Positions 32,328-44,442 are shown, numbered from the stretch's first letter. The stretch is DNA of 64,000 bases from Halisarca cf. caerulea (GCA_963170055.1 CAUJGJ010000444.1:6243118-6307117), one strand, 5' to 3'. The notes: generated by a model not told the origin, from the letters alone. Numbers and translations: made by a program.

Positions 32328-35300
32328 ATGGCGTCTGCGCGGAAGCTTTTTAGCACGCAGGAGGTGATAGACTTCTTTGAAAGCGATGTTTTGTCGATCG
32401 ATTGTGATTCGAGCGCTGAGGAAACGTTCGATGAATATATTGGAACGATGCTACCAGATGAAGATGATCGCGGACATTCTGAAGACGACATTCAGGAGAG
32501 TTCAACACGTTCCACACCATCGCAGCTCCATAACGATCTGCAAGGAGTACCAGAAGATATTTTAACTTCCAAAGACAGCGAGGAAAGTCAAGAGGCGCAC
32601 ATTTCCGTACCTTCCCCTCAAAACAGCATTCCTGATACCATTGATCCTTGGGGAAGCTCTGATGATGAATGCGGCGCTGATGATCTCGAAGCTGATGAGT
32701 CCTCAACGGTTAGTTATATGTCGGATTCTACAGAAGATACTAGATCAGAAAGTGATAGTGCATCTGAAACTAGCAACCTTGCAACTAGTACAGTGAGGGG
32801 ACGGGGGAACAGAGGAATTCGAGGAGGGAGCAGAGGATTGAGACGAGGGAGCAGAGGAGCAAGACAAGGAAACAGTGGAAATGTCCGTGGTTCAGGAAGG
32901 GGTATGAGAAGAGGGCACTCGCGGGGATCTAGGGGTCACACTGGTAGAGGATTGTCTGTGAGCTTTCAGTCACTAATTCCACCATCAGCTAAGTCTATCA
33001 GCATTCCTGATGCTTGTTTCCAGGAACCGGAGGAATTTATGCCCATTAGAACACCAGGGCCACACATACCATATAGTGATGATAGTGATGTATCTGGATT
33101 AGATCTATTCCGCCTCTTCATTGATGATGAAACGTTAGACCGTTTGGTTACCTCCACTCTTGCTTATGCTGAAAGTAAGAAGGATCACAAGCGCAGTATG
33201 TATCAGCGTTTTATGAAACAAACACTTGACAGGGACGAGATGGCACGTTACATTGGAGTATTGTTACTGCTTAGTATCAATTCTACTAGGAACTACCGGC
33301 AAGCCTGGAATCCCAAGAGCTCCCAGGTTAGTTTGGAATATTTGAACAATGCTATACCATTGTATTATCACATTTTGACTATACACTGTCAGGCTGTTAT
33401 TTTTGTGCAACTACATGTATGTGTACTGTATAGCATTGTCGCATGATGTACATATCACCTAGGAAATTTATGAAATATATACACACTGCGTTAGTTGTGC
33501 TGTGTATAACAGGGGATGGATATACAGTACACACTGCCTTCGTTGTCCTCACAGGTACTTATTAGATTGATGGACTTGATGACAAGGAATAGATTTGAGG
33601 CAATTAGTTCCTTTCTTCATATGTGACAGGCTCTGAGAAAAGGGCCCTTATGTGAGCAAAACTAGATTGCGATTTTATTCGCTAAGATTAAAGGGCATGG
33701 ACTAAGGATCAGAATGAAACTTGAACCGCAGCTATAGCTCTTTCCGTTCCTATGATATTATGACTTCAAAGTGCGCAATACTGTAAACGTTGATTTCGAG
33801 AAATCTGTGCCGAACATTTCACTTCCGGGTAAAACATGGAGTTCCGTACTCTGCCTCCGTATACTCGGCTGCGGAATGGTAATCACATTGCTGCGCAAGC
33901 TTCGTAAAGAAAGAAAAGGCCACGTACGAAGGACAAGAAGCTGTAGTTACTGTGAAGGGCCGCGCTAATACAAGAAACGGTGCTTCCTGCTGAGGGCCGT
34001 GATCAATACAAGAAGAGGACGAGGTTAGTTATAGTTGTCAAGTTAGCTTTACTAGCGCGTTTAGAACGCTGCTACAAAACATTAGGTAGAACAAGGGTAA
34101 ATACAACAACACGAAGCTTAAAAAGATATGATTATAGTAATGTGAGCGGATGTAGACAGAGAGCAAAGTGTCTTGAAGAAATGGTTTGTACACAAAGTGA
34201 AGCAACTACACTTTTTTCTTGCAGATTCGTCGTCGTTTAGGAGCAGCTACATCTTCAACGTTATTGTCCTCGAGAGCAGGAGTGCTTCGACCTGGCTTTG
34301 GAACAGATGGCAAGGGACACGTTGTGTCTTTATCGTGATCAGGACAGAAAGGACGTATCTGTTCATACAAATACCACTGACGCTCTGCACTCAAGCCTCG
34401 TGGTGGTATTACGTCAGGCAAATTGTCCTTTTCAGGGGACCAGGGCTGTTTCAGCATGTTAACCTTCACCTCTGTGGTATCGGAGTGCTCTTTGATGAAA
34501 ACAACCCCAGGTTGGGAAGAGGACATACGAAAATGATGAATCTTTTTGATTCCAGGGAGCTTTTTGAAGTGCGGTACAAAGAAGGTCGTCCAGTCATACG
34601 TTGGAACTATTGTACTGCCGTCTTCTCGAGAAACCAGCTGAACAAAGTTGCACTCAGCTGATTTGTTGGTTACATCTGCTATGGCTTTCAAGCTGCCAAC
34701 CTTTGTTCTCTTGTAGAGTCGTTTAAAAAGCCCAAAACACCAATCGGGTGAAAATTTGGTATGGCCTACGACGAGAAAGGAGAGGGTGACATCAGTATGT
34801 CGTTCAGTGAGTGTACGCCACAAAAGATAGTGCAGCATAGCATTATTTTTGTTCTGGCCAGTACAGTTGTCAGCCGTCAGGTACACTTCTTTCTCACCCA
34901 AACTATGGTGGTCAAAAAAATAGTGCAGCCTACTGATCACAGCATTCGCCCCCTTTCCACAATCTCCGGCCTCATCCGTGAGAAAGTTGATTTGACGAGG
35001 CATTGCCTCACAGTTTACTCCAAAGATGGTACATTTTCGAGGTGTGAGGAAATAAATAGGCCCAGGCTGAAGTGGATCTGATGGGTAATGTACCTGTTGG
35101 GCGTAATCAAAGGAGTAGTGCACCTTGATCGAACTGACTGGTGCTACAGCTGAGAATGGTGATGGTGGAGTGAACTGACCATTGGTGGTGAAGTGCACTT
35201 TAACTGAAGCCTGACATTCATCACATGTCGTCTTATAGTGTGACCTTTCAAGGTGGACAACACGCAGATGTTCCTGTGCTTCCCTGATGACAAGCGTCTT

Positions 35301-38300
35301 CTCCTCCTCTGGACGATTTGCTGACCGAAGAATAGCTGCACTATTCTGATGACACTGCCAACAGAGATCTGACATTGGCTTCATGATCACAACTGAAGGC
35401 AACAATGTCTTCCACAGCTTGCAAAAGGTGGAATAAGCAACCGTGTGGACAGTTTCATCCTCTTCAGCAGCTACATGGTAGACTCGCCAGATGCCTCTCT
35501 TTGAAACACTTGATGGAAGAAGCTTTATGTCAGTACGACTATATCCTGGTACTCTTCCTGGCAAAAGCAAACCATTCTGCTCGGTATAATTGAGGAGAAA
35601 TCGTACAACATACTCGATGGACGAGAAAGAGAGGGCATGATGAGGTTTCCTTTTGGTGTTGCCATGGATACGTGGTGTGAGGCCATGTGCTTTCAAGCTT
35701 TTCATCAAATTTTTGAGTCTTTTCTCACCTATAGTGTGCAGGATCCGAAACATCTTCACACATACCTGCTTGTCTTGGTAGTAATAAGAAACTCTGGGCC
35801 TCTCACGTTCTCGTGGAACATGCCTGGATGCAGTCACTACACCTGGACTGCTGTTGGTATGGGCGTGCAGCTGCCCTAAAATCACCATATCCAGCTCACT
35901 CCTAGTGAGCTCTGCGCAAGACTGCCTAGCTGACAGGATGTCTTCACATGATAACTGTGTACAGCACTGTTTCCCATCACCACCCTTTTTGCATCCACAT
36001 CCAGCCATCACGAAGTCTGATACAGTTTTTTCCTCCTGAATGTCACTGGGAAGAGTCTCAAGGGGGATATCAAATTCAACTTGTGCTGTCTGCATTGCCT
36101 CACGAACTCGTTCTTCTGTGTCAACCAGCCCATCAAGATCATCCTCTTCATCCTCCTGCTCAGTATCACCACCCGCTTCAATATCACCAACACCACCGGA
36201 CTCAAGCCCACCAATACCACCGGTCTCAAGACCATCCCTACCACCACTGACACCACCGGATTCAAGACCACCTCTACCACCACCAACACCACTGAACTCA
36301 AGATCACCCCTACCACCATCAACACCAGCGGACAGAAGACCACCACTATCACCACCAGACTCAAAACCATCCCTACCATCACCAACACCACCAGACTCAA
36401 GACCATCCCTACCACCACCAGATTCAAGATCACCCCTACCACCACCAACACCACTGGACAGAAGACCACCACTATCACCACCAGACTCAAGACTATCCCT
36501 ACCATCACCAACACTACCGGACTCAAGACCATCCCTACCACCACCGACACCATTGGATTCAAGATCATGCCTACCACCACCACCAACGGACTCGAGATCA
36601 CCCCTACCACCACCAACATCGCCGAACTCGAGATCACTCCTACCACCACCAACACCACTGGACTCAAGATCACCACTACCACAACCGGACTCAAGACTAT
36701 CCCTGACACCACTGGATTCAAGACTACCACCAACACCAACACGTAACTCAAGACTACCTGGATTGCTGGGGACATCTGTAACATAGAAAATAATATTCCG
36801 TAATTGTATTTATTTAATATTATTTATTAATATTAATACATGTATTATGAAATACTTAATTTTGCACAATACCAGCAGTGTACATTGGCTTAGAAATACG
36901 TATGCTTGAGAAAACCAAACACCATTGCATCACATGTACCTAAGTCAATTTCCATCTCTTCATCATCAGTGTTGTCTTCAGAATCATGTGCAGAAGAGCT
37001 AGGATAGCTAAAAAAATCCCCTATCACCTCCAGCATCCTTTCCTGGTCCTCAGAAGACAAGTGCATGATGGAGTTTATTGTTTTAGCAATTCCTCTGTTA
37101 GTGGCTGCCATCCTGATCGTGTTATTCAGCTGTCAAGTGTGAAATTGTAAACTTGTAATGGTTGCTAAGTAACACAAACAGTTGGAATGTTGTGGTTTCC
37201 GTTTACTATTCGTAAATTTTCGGCGTTACATTTCCGGTAATCCGCTATACGGCGAAGAAGCGCGTGGACCGTGACGTTTCTAGGAGGCTGTTCGATGGGA
37301 ACGAAACGACATAGGCGCACCAAATTTGGTATACAGGTAGGGGAAAGACCCTAGTTCACTATGATGTCATAAACTAAATTCGGTCTAAGTATGACGTGTT
37401 TGCGAATTTGTGGGTGTACTGAACAATACGCGTTTGCGCGTTAAGGGCCCTTTTCTCAGAGCCTGTCACATATCGTGATACCAGCAGAAGAAGATCAACT
37501 GGCTGGAGATCCATTGAACAAGATTAGACCACTTTATGACAGGATGAAAGCCAAATGCCTCGAATACTACCAACCATTGCGGGAGCTTTCTGTTGATGAG
37601 CGCATGGTGAAGTCTAAATCTCGCACCCACTTTCGGCAGTACATTAGAAACAAACCCACTAAGTGGGGTTTCAAGTTTTGGGTGCTTGCCGACCCAACTG
37701 GTTTCACCAGTAATTTTGAATTGTACCAAGGTAAAAGAAGATCCACCACTCCATCTTCCCACGGTTTGGCATATGATGTTGTAATGGACTTGACGATGCC
37801 TTTTCATCACCAAAACTATCTTATCTTTTTTGACAATTTTTACACAAGTCCTACACTTATGGTTGCTTTGCAGGAACATGGAATCAGCTCAACAGGAACA
37901 CTACGTGTTTCAAGAACAGGAGTACCCGAAGCTGTAAAAGAGCTAAATTCTGTACTGAAGCGAAGGGATGTACCTCGTGGAACTGGGTACTATATTCGCA
38001 GTTCTTCTGCAGTATTTGTATGCTGGAGAGACAATGATTGTGTCACCGTTGCTTCAAACTCCTATCCAGGACATGTCGATGGAACAGCAAGGCGAAAGAG
38101 CAAGGACCAAATGGGTGTCCACTCGGCAGTTGACGTCCCTCTCCCTTCTGCTATCCGTCGTTATAACCAATTCATGGGTGGGGTTGATAAGTCAGATCAA
38201 CTTATCAGCTACCATCGGGTCTTACGTCAAACAGTACGATACTGGAAGACCCTTTGGTACCATCTCCTGGAAATCAGCATAAGCAATGCATTCATCTTCC

Positions 38301-38734
38301 ACAAGTGGCGTCTATTAGAAAGCGGTGCAAAGAAGATTCCAACCATGAGTACCTTTTTGGATGGTGTTGTCTTAGCCATAGTCAAAAGACACAGCAACCA
38401 AACAGCCCAGCCATGGGACACTTTTACTATACGGCATGGAAGCAAGCCCTATAGCTTTGAGCAAAGGCGAAAATGTGCAATTTGTAGAAAGAAAACTGTC
38501 AGAAAGTGTCCTGATTGCCCCTTTTGCCCACCTTTGTGCCAGTTAGTGGACAGAGACTGTCACACTGAATGGCACAGTCATGCCTTTGGCGCAGTGCGAC
38601 AATCGTGGTTCTACCAACAAAGAGCGCGACTAGAGATGTCAAGGATGCCAAATTTGACAATTTCATCTAGAAAACGGGCGGGTAGACCATCTGGAGTGAA
38701 AAACAAGAAGAGGAGATCTGTGTTTTCAAAATAA
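32328..38734 (+). CDS. piggyBac transposase 2 (775 aa, split by insertion)
   Basis: Exon 1 is 32328-33326, exon 2 is 33555-33622 joined to 37474-38734. The intron 33327-33554 is GT-AG. Without the insert the frame is open from ATG to stop (333 plus 442 codons). Residues 1-150 are acidic, 155-215 are a Gly/Arg/Ser-rich stretch (GRGNRGIRGGSRG), and the DDE domain follows with DERMV, FFDNFYTSP and GGVDKSDQ as the three Asp sites. The C-terminus has the usual Cys-rich RING/PHD-like finger (CAICRKKTVRKCPDCPFCPP) and a basic tail. It would act in the nucleus on TTAA. The insertion after SSFLHI disrupts it now, so it cannot be made as drawn. Confidence 0.9.
34206..37111 (-). CDS. Candidate transposase, DUF7869-like (913 aa)
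   Basis: Exon 1 is 36940-37111, exon 2 is 34206-36775; the 164-bp intron is GT-AG and phases agree. Exon 1 encodes a small acidic leader (MAATNRGIAKTINS, DNTDDEEMEIDLG). Exon 2 opens with about 16 copies of a 12-residue Gly/Ser/Glu repeat (SGGVGGGRDGLE). Then come a Cys-rich finger (AGCGCKKGGDGKQCC, later CWQCH and CDEC) and a core with SFDYAQQVHYP, YLTADNCTGQNKNN and HTKFSPDWCFGLFKR. The D-DNC-D spacing suggests an RNase H-like nuclease. From memory this matches the family named DUF7869, common in cnidarian and sponge genomes; that name needs checking. A basic tail ends it. Because it is the only gene of a TIR element, a transposase role is inferred. Confidence 0.75.
36170..36765 (-). repeat. 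36-bp coding minisatellite in the candidate transposase
   Basis: Tandem units of about 36 bp encode 12 residues on the minus strand (GGVGGGRDGLES). Open frames on the plus strand and in the other minus frame across the same stretch (Pro-rich, Val-rich) are by-products. Confidence 0.9.
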
Positions 38735-39161
38735 TATTGCTGTAACTTACTGTTTAGTTACCTTTAAGTGCTTTTTGTTTCTTCTTTTGGTGAATCTTTT
38801 TGTTCTCACGTATATATGTTCTCATTGCTTCAATAGCTCCACATTTGGTATCATTTTGTAGAGGACACCAAGAGCTTTCCAATGGTACCCTTTTTGTACA
38901 GCTACTATGTTGCATAACGCCAATAAAAATTGCGCAATGACAGGAAGTAATTTTTGCGCAAAGTTTTCCGGCCATTTTGTCTCCTAGCAACCGCGTCGTC
39001 ATAGTTACAACGAATTCAAATATAGCATTAGATTCTATATCATATGGAGAAAAGAATGATATATAGTTTGTGCATAATAGAAGTCTCTTGTTGGTGTTTG
39101 AGGCTGTAAAAGATAGTACTGTAGTTGAAAATTACAATGTATGGGAGGGTAGGAGGGTTAA

Positions 39162-40254
39162 GATAAACTGTTTAAACTTTGTAAATTATTGGAGGAAATA
39201 AATAAAAACAGCTTAGCCATGTACGATCCACATAAGGAGGTTTCAATTGATGAAGCGATGGTCCTATTCAAAGGTCGCAGTCTGTTCAATCAATACATGC
39301 CACAAAAACCGATCAAACGTGGTTTTAAATTATGGTTGAGATGCGATCCTCACAATGGCTTCATGAGTCAGTGTGAGGTCTATTCTGGAAAGGATCCGAA
39401 TGGCAGCGTGGAGACACTACTAGGAGTGAAGGTTGTCAAATCTCTTTCTAAGGAACTTGAAGGAAAAGGATACTTTCTTTTCTTCGACAATTTATTTTCG
39501 ACCATGTCACTTGTTGAAGAATTGCTGGACAAGAACTTTCACTACATTGCTACCACAAGGGCAAACAGAAGAAATTCGCCAAGAGAATTCAAAAACATGG
39601 CGGGGGCTGAACAAGGAAATGAGCAGGAGAGACTCCAAAACAGCACAGTGCGGCAAAGTGCAATGTATTGTATGGAAAGACAACAGGTGTGTGTCCCTCC
39701 TCAATACCATCACCGGTTTGCAAGCCACTACAACCATCATGAGGAGGAACGAGGATGGAACAAGAGTTACAATACCTTGCCCAGAAGCAGTTAATAAGCT
39801 ATACAACACATACATGGGAAGGGTAGACCTTGCAAATCAATGCAGAAAGACGTATAGCTGCTCCCGAAAGTCCAACAAGTGGTGGCACCGACTATTTTTC
39901 TTTCTTCTTGATGCCAGCGTTGTGAATTCATATATTATTGCCTCTGAAACAGCCAACATCCAAAATAGATCGCTAAAAGAATTCCTTTTGGAGCTAGTTG
40001 AAGAGCTCTTGTCGCAGCACTGCTCCAGAAAACGACCAGGACATACAGAAATAGGACCCCCCTCCGTCCGTTTTAACGAAAGACATTTTCCAGACAGAAT
40101 TCAAGCGAAGCGCTTGCGTAGTTTGCAGCCAGAACAATCAAAGAAGGCGTGTATCCTTTGGATGTGTCGACTGCAAGAAGGAGAATCCTGTTCCACTTTG
40201 TCCTGTTCCTTGTTTTCGTATTTATCACACAAAATGATAAAGCACCTAACATAG
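39162..40254 (+). pseudogene. PGBD-like transposase, C-terminal part
   Basis: Continues the gene broken at 32083: DKLFKL, YDPHKEVSIDEAMVLFKGR (first Asp), KRGFKLWLRCDP, YFLFFDNLFSTMSL (second Asp), then after a frameshift near 39580, RVDLANQCRKTY. Where other families have MGGVDKSDQ, this reads MGRVDLANQ and keeps the Asp. The end is KKACILWMCRLQEGESC. No full Cys-rich finger. The ORF at 39433 begins out of frame upstream of the shift. Confidence 0.8.
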
Positions 40255-40501
40255 TCAATGAACGACACCATTTTTGTTGTAGTATAATCACATAAATCTT
40301 TAGTATTATCTTGTAATCTTCTATTCTTCTATAGCTTGTATCTCGTTTTATACTGATCCTAGCTGGATGAAACTGTACAACAGTACCTATTATAATGTAT
40401 AGTTACTATCCATACAAAATCGTGTTAATCGCCCCCAAAAAATTAATTCGCACATCTGGGGTTCAAGCCACTAATGTGGCTTCCGCACGTGAAGGGGTTA
40501 A

Positions 40502-40674
40502 TTTGGAGTGGATCCTCTAGTCACGTGACTTGCAGCTTCCTGTCCAAAGGAAAGCCATTCAGCAGAAAGCCTTGAGCCTCATTCAGCCTACTAATTCTAG
40601 CTTTTCTGCATCAGAAGGGTGGCCTCAAAAGTTCTTGGCTAGGAACTCACTTCTTTGAGGAGAACAGCGTCAAT
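40502..40674 (+). pseudogene. pogo/Tigger copy 4, right half
   Basis: Frame EWIL, stop, SRDLQLPVQRKAIQQKALSLIQPTN and EGWPQKFLARNSL matches the pogo protein at 52.7-52.9 kb. It ends at RRTASI, where DIRS 3 sequence begins without any break in the reading frame. Confidence 0.75.
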
Positions 40675-41729
40675 CCACCTGGCTGTGTCCTTTGCTAATG
40701 TTTTCTCAGATGCCTCTGGCAGTTGGGGTTGTGGTACAGTATGGGGCACACTGTGGCTCCAATGCCAATGGCCCCAGGAGTGGGGGGACCACAACATAAT
40801 GATCAAGGAACTGGTTCCGGTGGTCATCACTGCTGCAATATGGGGTCGTTACCAGTCCTGCGGCCTTGTACAGTTCCACATTGACAATGTGTCAGTTGTG
40901 CATGTTTTGACCAAAGGTTCTTCCAAGGAACCCTCCGGTTTAGTGATGCACTTGTTGCGGTGCCTTTCCTTCTTTTCTGCCTATTACCAATTTTCTTATG
41001 AGGCCATTCACATTTCAGGGGCTTGTAACACCTTGGCAGATGACATATCCAGAAATTGAACCTCTTCCTTGTCCTCTCAGGTGCCATCCATCCATGCTTG
41101 CTCCACAATCGTTCCTCCTGCTTTGTGGACCCTACTGGTGGTGGAAACACCCGATTGGACCTTCAAAAGGTGGAGGGTACTCTTCAGTATGCATTGTGTT
41201 TTTTGGGTTTCTGAGGTGTGCTGAATTCACCATTTCATCATTGGAGGTCTATGATCCCAACCAGCAACTTTCTTTTAGTGACATCATCCTCTTTCATCCC
41301 CCAAAGGTCACTACAGTAGCCATGAGCATTAAATGTTCAAAAACCGATTAGTTTGGAAAGGGGGTGCAAATATTTTTAAGCCGCACGAAAAGCTCCCTAT
41401 GTCCTGTGTCAGCTCTGCTGGACTATCTGACAGTCCGTGGCTCAAACAATGGCCCATTGTTTATTCGGTTCACTGGTCAGCCACTCTCACATCCATTCTT
41501 GGTTGTCCAAGTACAGTCTGCACTGCAGTCCTTGGGCATGCAAGTGGGTCATTTCACCGGGCACAGTTTCCGGATTGGGGCTGCAACAACTGCATTGAAG
41601 GCTGGCATTTCTGATGCCAAGATCAAAATGTTGAGCAGGTGGGGAAGCTCTGCATACCAAAGCTATCTTCGTACACCTCGAGAGGAGTTATCGTACATCA
41701 GTCCCACACTGGCTAACACTCTCCACTAG
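40675..41729 (+). pseudogene. DIRS element 3: RNase H and recombinase remains
   Basis: RNase H-like part: FSDASGSWGCGTVWG, IKELVPVVITAAIWG, FHIDNVSVVHVL and HISGACNTLADDIS (40690-41059). After PDWTFKRWRVLF the core-binding half of the recombinase is deleted (about 41175). The catalytic part follows: FFGFLRCAEF, a TAG in KTD-stop-FGKG, GHSFRIGAATTAL and SRWGSSAYQSYLR, so R, HxxR and Tyr are retained. Gag and RT are absent. The copy is dead. Confidence 0.8.
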
Positions 41730-41734
41730 TAATT

Positions 41735-42970
41735 GGGTGGTATTACTTCAATTATCCACAATCCATATACACTCATTTTATCCATTCTATCCTGAGTTCT
41801 AATTTATATTCAGTATTTATTATTTGGTTGGTTCAAGAGTTATTCATTAACAAGTGTTGTTTATTACTAATCATTGCTAATTGGTTCTGTCAATCAGTGG
41901 TTGCATGAGTTCAGTAGTTTGGGGGAGTAGTTCCTCATGGCTCGTCAGTCACAACTTGTGGCGGTATGTCCTCGCATGTGGGATATGTCACTATGGCACT
42001 TGAATGGCTTCCGAAAGTTGGCAATTTTGTTGCTAACACATTCCCTTTTTCTCTCTTGTGTGTATCAGAAATGGCCAACAACGACATTTAGACTGTATGA
42101 ACACATTTTAGCTACACATTTATCTGTATTTTGCCCAAATTTTTCATCTATCGTTTGACTACTCCCCGCTTTTCCAAACAGCTGCATTGGAGCAGTTATT
42201 CCTCTCAAGTAAATCGAAACTTAGGTCTAGAGACACAGAATATGGACTAAACAGTCTCTAATAAGTCTACCCAATATTTTACTGATGGGGATTTTGTTTA
42301 CTGAAACAGTTTTCAAGATAATTAACAAATACTGAAAAAGTACTAAAATAACCAGCAATAACTCTTTGGAAATTTGCGGCATCAAAATCTCCATCAGTGA
42401 AAAAATGAAGCATTTGATATTGATTACAACAAAACACTCAGAAGCTTCCTATGTTGATCTGCTGATTTACTTGACGACATGGCATTTTGCAAGAAGGATT
42501 TGCTTAGCTAAGGGTTGATTATCACACAATAGTCATGTGACATGAGCTGTGATGTAACCGCATATTGCCCTTACCCAAGTGTTTGAAGTGTTTGATCTCT
42601 GCAATGATGATGTGTTATAAGCGAGAGAAATTCAGTGGAGGAAGAATATTATGTAATGAAAACAGACAGTTAACAAACGATACTATCGGCAATTGAAGAA
42701 AGCGAACTGGACATTCAGCGCCCGATCGGCGACATCGAAGAACAAGGTTCGTAATCTTTGCTTGATCTTAAATTCAAATAGAAAAGTCGATTTTACTAAC
42801 TTGAGTACCTTAAAACAGGACGAACGATCTATGTTTAAGCCTTCAAAACGAACTTTAAGCCTACCATCAACTGTAAAAATAGCAGGGCGATTTCACTGTG
42901 AATTACATAAGTACTGCAGCTTACGATACCTACAATTGATCGTGAATATGATCTTCCCAGCTACCTTACA
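41735..42970. other. No gene recognised (DIRS 3 downstream)
   Basis: 'cacaacttgtggcggtatg' near 41950 matches 'caactcgtggcggtatg' near 15158 downstream of DIRS 1, so this is DIRS 3' sequence. A degenerate dispersed motif copy lies at 41972-41988. No ORF of note. Confidence 0.4.
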
Positions 42971-43168
42971 CAACTACAGTACTTTTCATAAAAAACTGGA
43001 GGACAAACAGCAGTCAAACCAACGGTCAATCGATGGACGTACAGTGTAGGGTCACCAGACGTACAACGTACGTATACCGCTCGGACAACAACCACATGGC
43101 GCGTAATACGATTACATCATAAAGTACGTCATTGACAACGAGAAGTTGGAAACGGTTCCTCGAGCGAG

Positions 43169-44160
43169 ATGGTGTTTTCAAGCTTAGTAAAGCAGCGAAT
43201 TCTGCTTTTAAGACACAAAGGCAAAAGCTATAAGCAAATTGCAGATGTGTTAGCTAGAGAAGGACATGTTGTTTCGAAATCTGGAGTTGCGCTATTTATC
43301 AAGAACTACTCAAAAGAGGGAGGTATTGGGCGTAAACCGGGAAGCAGTTTGACTGGGAAGAAAACAGAAGCGGTCTTGAAACTTGTCGACAGTCACATGG
43401 AGAAAGATGACGAACTTTCGCTGGAAGATTTCAGGACAGCACTCCAGAAGGAGGACATCTCTGTATCCGTATCTTCACTGCACCGTTGGAGACAAGAACT
43501 TGGCTGGACCACCAAAGGAACCAAGTATTGTCAAATGGTGAAGGAAGTAAATGTTGAGAAGAGACTAGACTGGGCGAAGGAGAATTGTGAAGACATAAAC
43601 CTCGACAACTTGGTGTTCACCGACGAAACGACTGTTCAGCTTGAAAATCATAGATGGGTTACCTGGTACAAGAAAGGTTGCAAGCCTCGATACAAGCCCA
43701 AGCCGAAGCACCCAATCAAGCTTCAAGTGTGGGCAGGCATTAGCAAGAGAGGCCTGTATTTTCAAAGGACGGATGAACACTCCATTGTTTACACAAATGT
43801 TTGCAAGAAACCCTCATTCTTTTTATCAGGAATGCCTATCCTGACGGCTGTAAACTCATACAGGACAATGACCCCAAGCACTGTTCTCGACTGGCGTGTG
43901 AGTACTATGATGACGCAGATGTAGATTGGTGGAAGACGCCTGCTGAATCACCTGATCTGAACCCCATTGAGTGCCTCTGGCACGAACTCAAAGAATTCAC
44001 ACGACGCAGGGTCAAACTGAAGACAAAACATGATTTGATTGATGGAATCCATCAGTTTTGGCAGATGGTGGACATTGCCAAATGCACCAAGTACATTAAT
44101 CATCTTAAAAAGGTCATTCCTGAAGTTGTAAAGTGTAATGTGCATGCCACAGGGTTTTAG
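43169..44160 (+). pseudogene. Tc1/mariner DD34E transposase, one frameshift
   Basis: The N-terminus has two helix-turn-helix units (LLLRHKGKSYKQIADVLAR; later SSLHRWRQELGWTTKG). Catalytic sites are VFTDETTVQ, IQDNDPKH and PDLNPIECLWHEL. The spacing from the second Asp to the Glu is 34, the Tc1 form. A single one-base frameshift near 43800 separates 43169-43924 from 43801-44160; elsewhere the frame is clean. A cut-and-paste enzyme acting on its own TIRs. The small fragment at 8577 is a relative. Confidence 0.9.
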
Positions 44161-44442
44161 ACATTATTACTACCTATAGTATTATTATTAATATCATTAT
44201 TAGAGTACTCTTGTTGTGGTTTGCTATAGTTTATCTATAAAAACACTTAGAAGTCTTGTTTAAGTTAATGGTTGTATACTACACTATGTCCAACATGTAA
44301 GTACAATATCTTAATAATGAAAGCAAAATGGAGTAAAGGCAAGAGATGCACACAGTCGTAATTGCTAGCTATCGGTGCATAATTAAAGTGCACATTCACG
44401 AGTAGTCTATTTTCAATGATATACGTACGTCCAATTTAAGCT

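Larger units (their letters stand above)
33623..37469 (-). mobile_element. Unclassified DNA transposon with ADNCTGQNKNN protein
   Basis: It has perfect 28-bp inverted termini beginning GTGACAGGCTCTGAG (33623-33650 and 37442-37469) and is flanked by ATAT on both sides (33619-33622, 37470-37473). Removing the element and one ATAT gives SSFLHIVIPAEED and restores the piggyBac frame, so a 4-bp duplication is supported by sequence rather than assumed. Length 3847 bp. It holds one two-exon gene on the minus strand. Ends and target size do not fit piggyBac, hAT, Tc1, Harbinger or CACTA. Confidence 0.9.
32084..39157 (+). mobile_element. Inner piggyBac element
   Basis: TTAA at 32080-32083 and 39158-39161. 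Inverted termini CCCTCCTACCCTCTCA and complement CCCTCCTACCCTCCCA (one mismatch in 16). It carries one intact transposase gene once its own inserted element (33623-37469) is removed. Net length is about 3.2 kb. The target is the outer PGBD-like transposase gene. Confidence 0.95.
30498..40497 (+). mobile_element. Outer piggyBac (PGBD-like) element with nested insert
   Basis: TTAA lies on both sides (30494-30497 and 40498-40501). The termini match as inverted repeats: left CTCTTTCATGTGCG, right complement CCCCTTCACGTGCG. The piggyBac family duplicates exactly TTAA. Net length without the inner element is about 2.9 kb. It sits in a pogo fragment and is itself split at 32080-32083 by the next piggyBac. 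Confidence 0.85.

Noticed and set aside
36008..36786. Pro/Ser-rich plus-strand ORF and Val/Leu-rich minus-strand ORF
   Set aside because: Other frames of the 36-bp minisatellite. The frame that joins the candidate transposase and its splice site is the real one.
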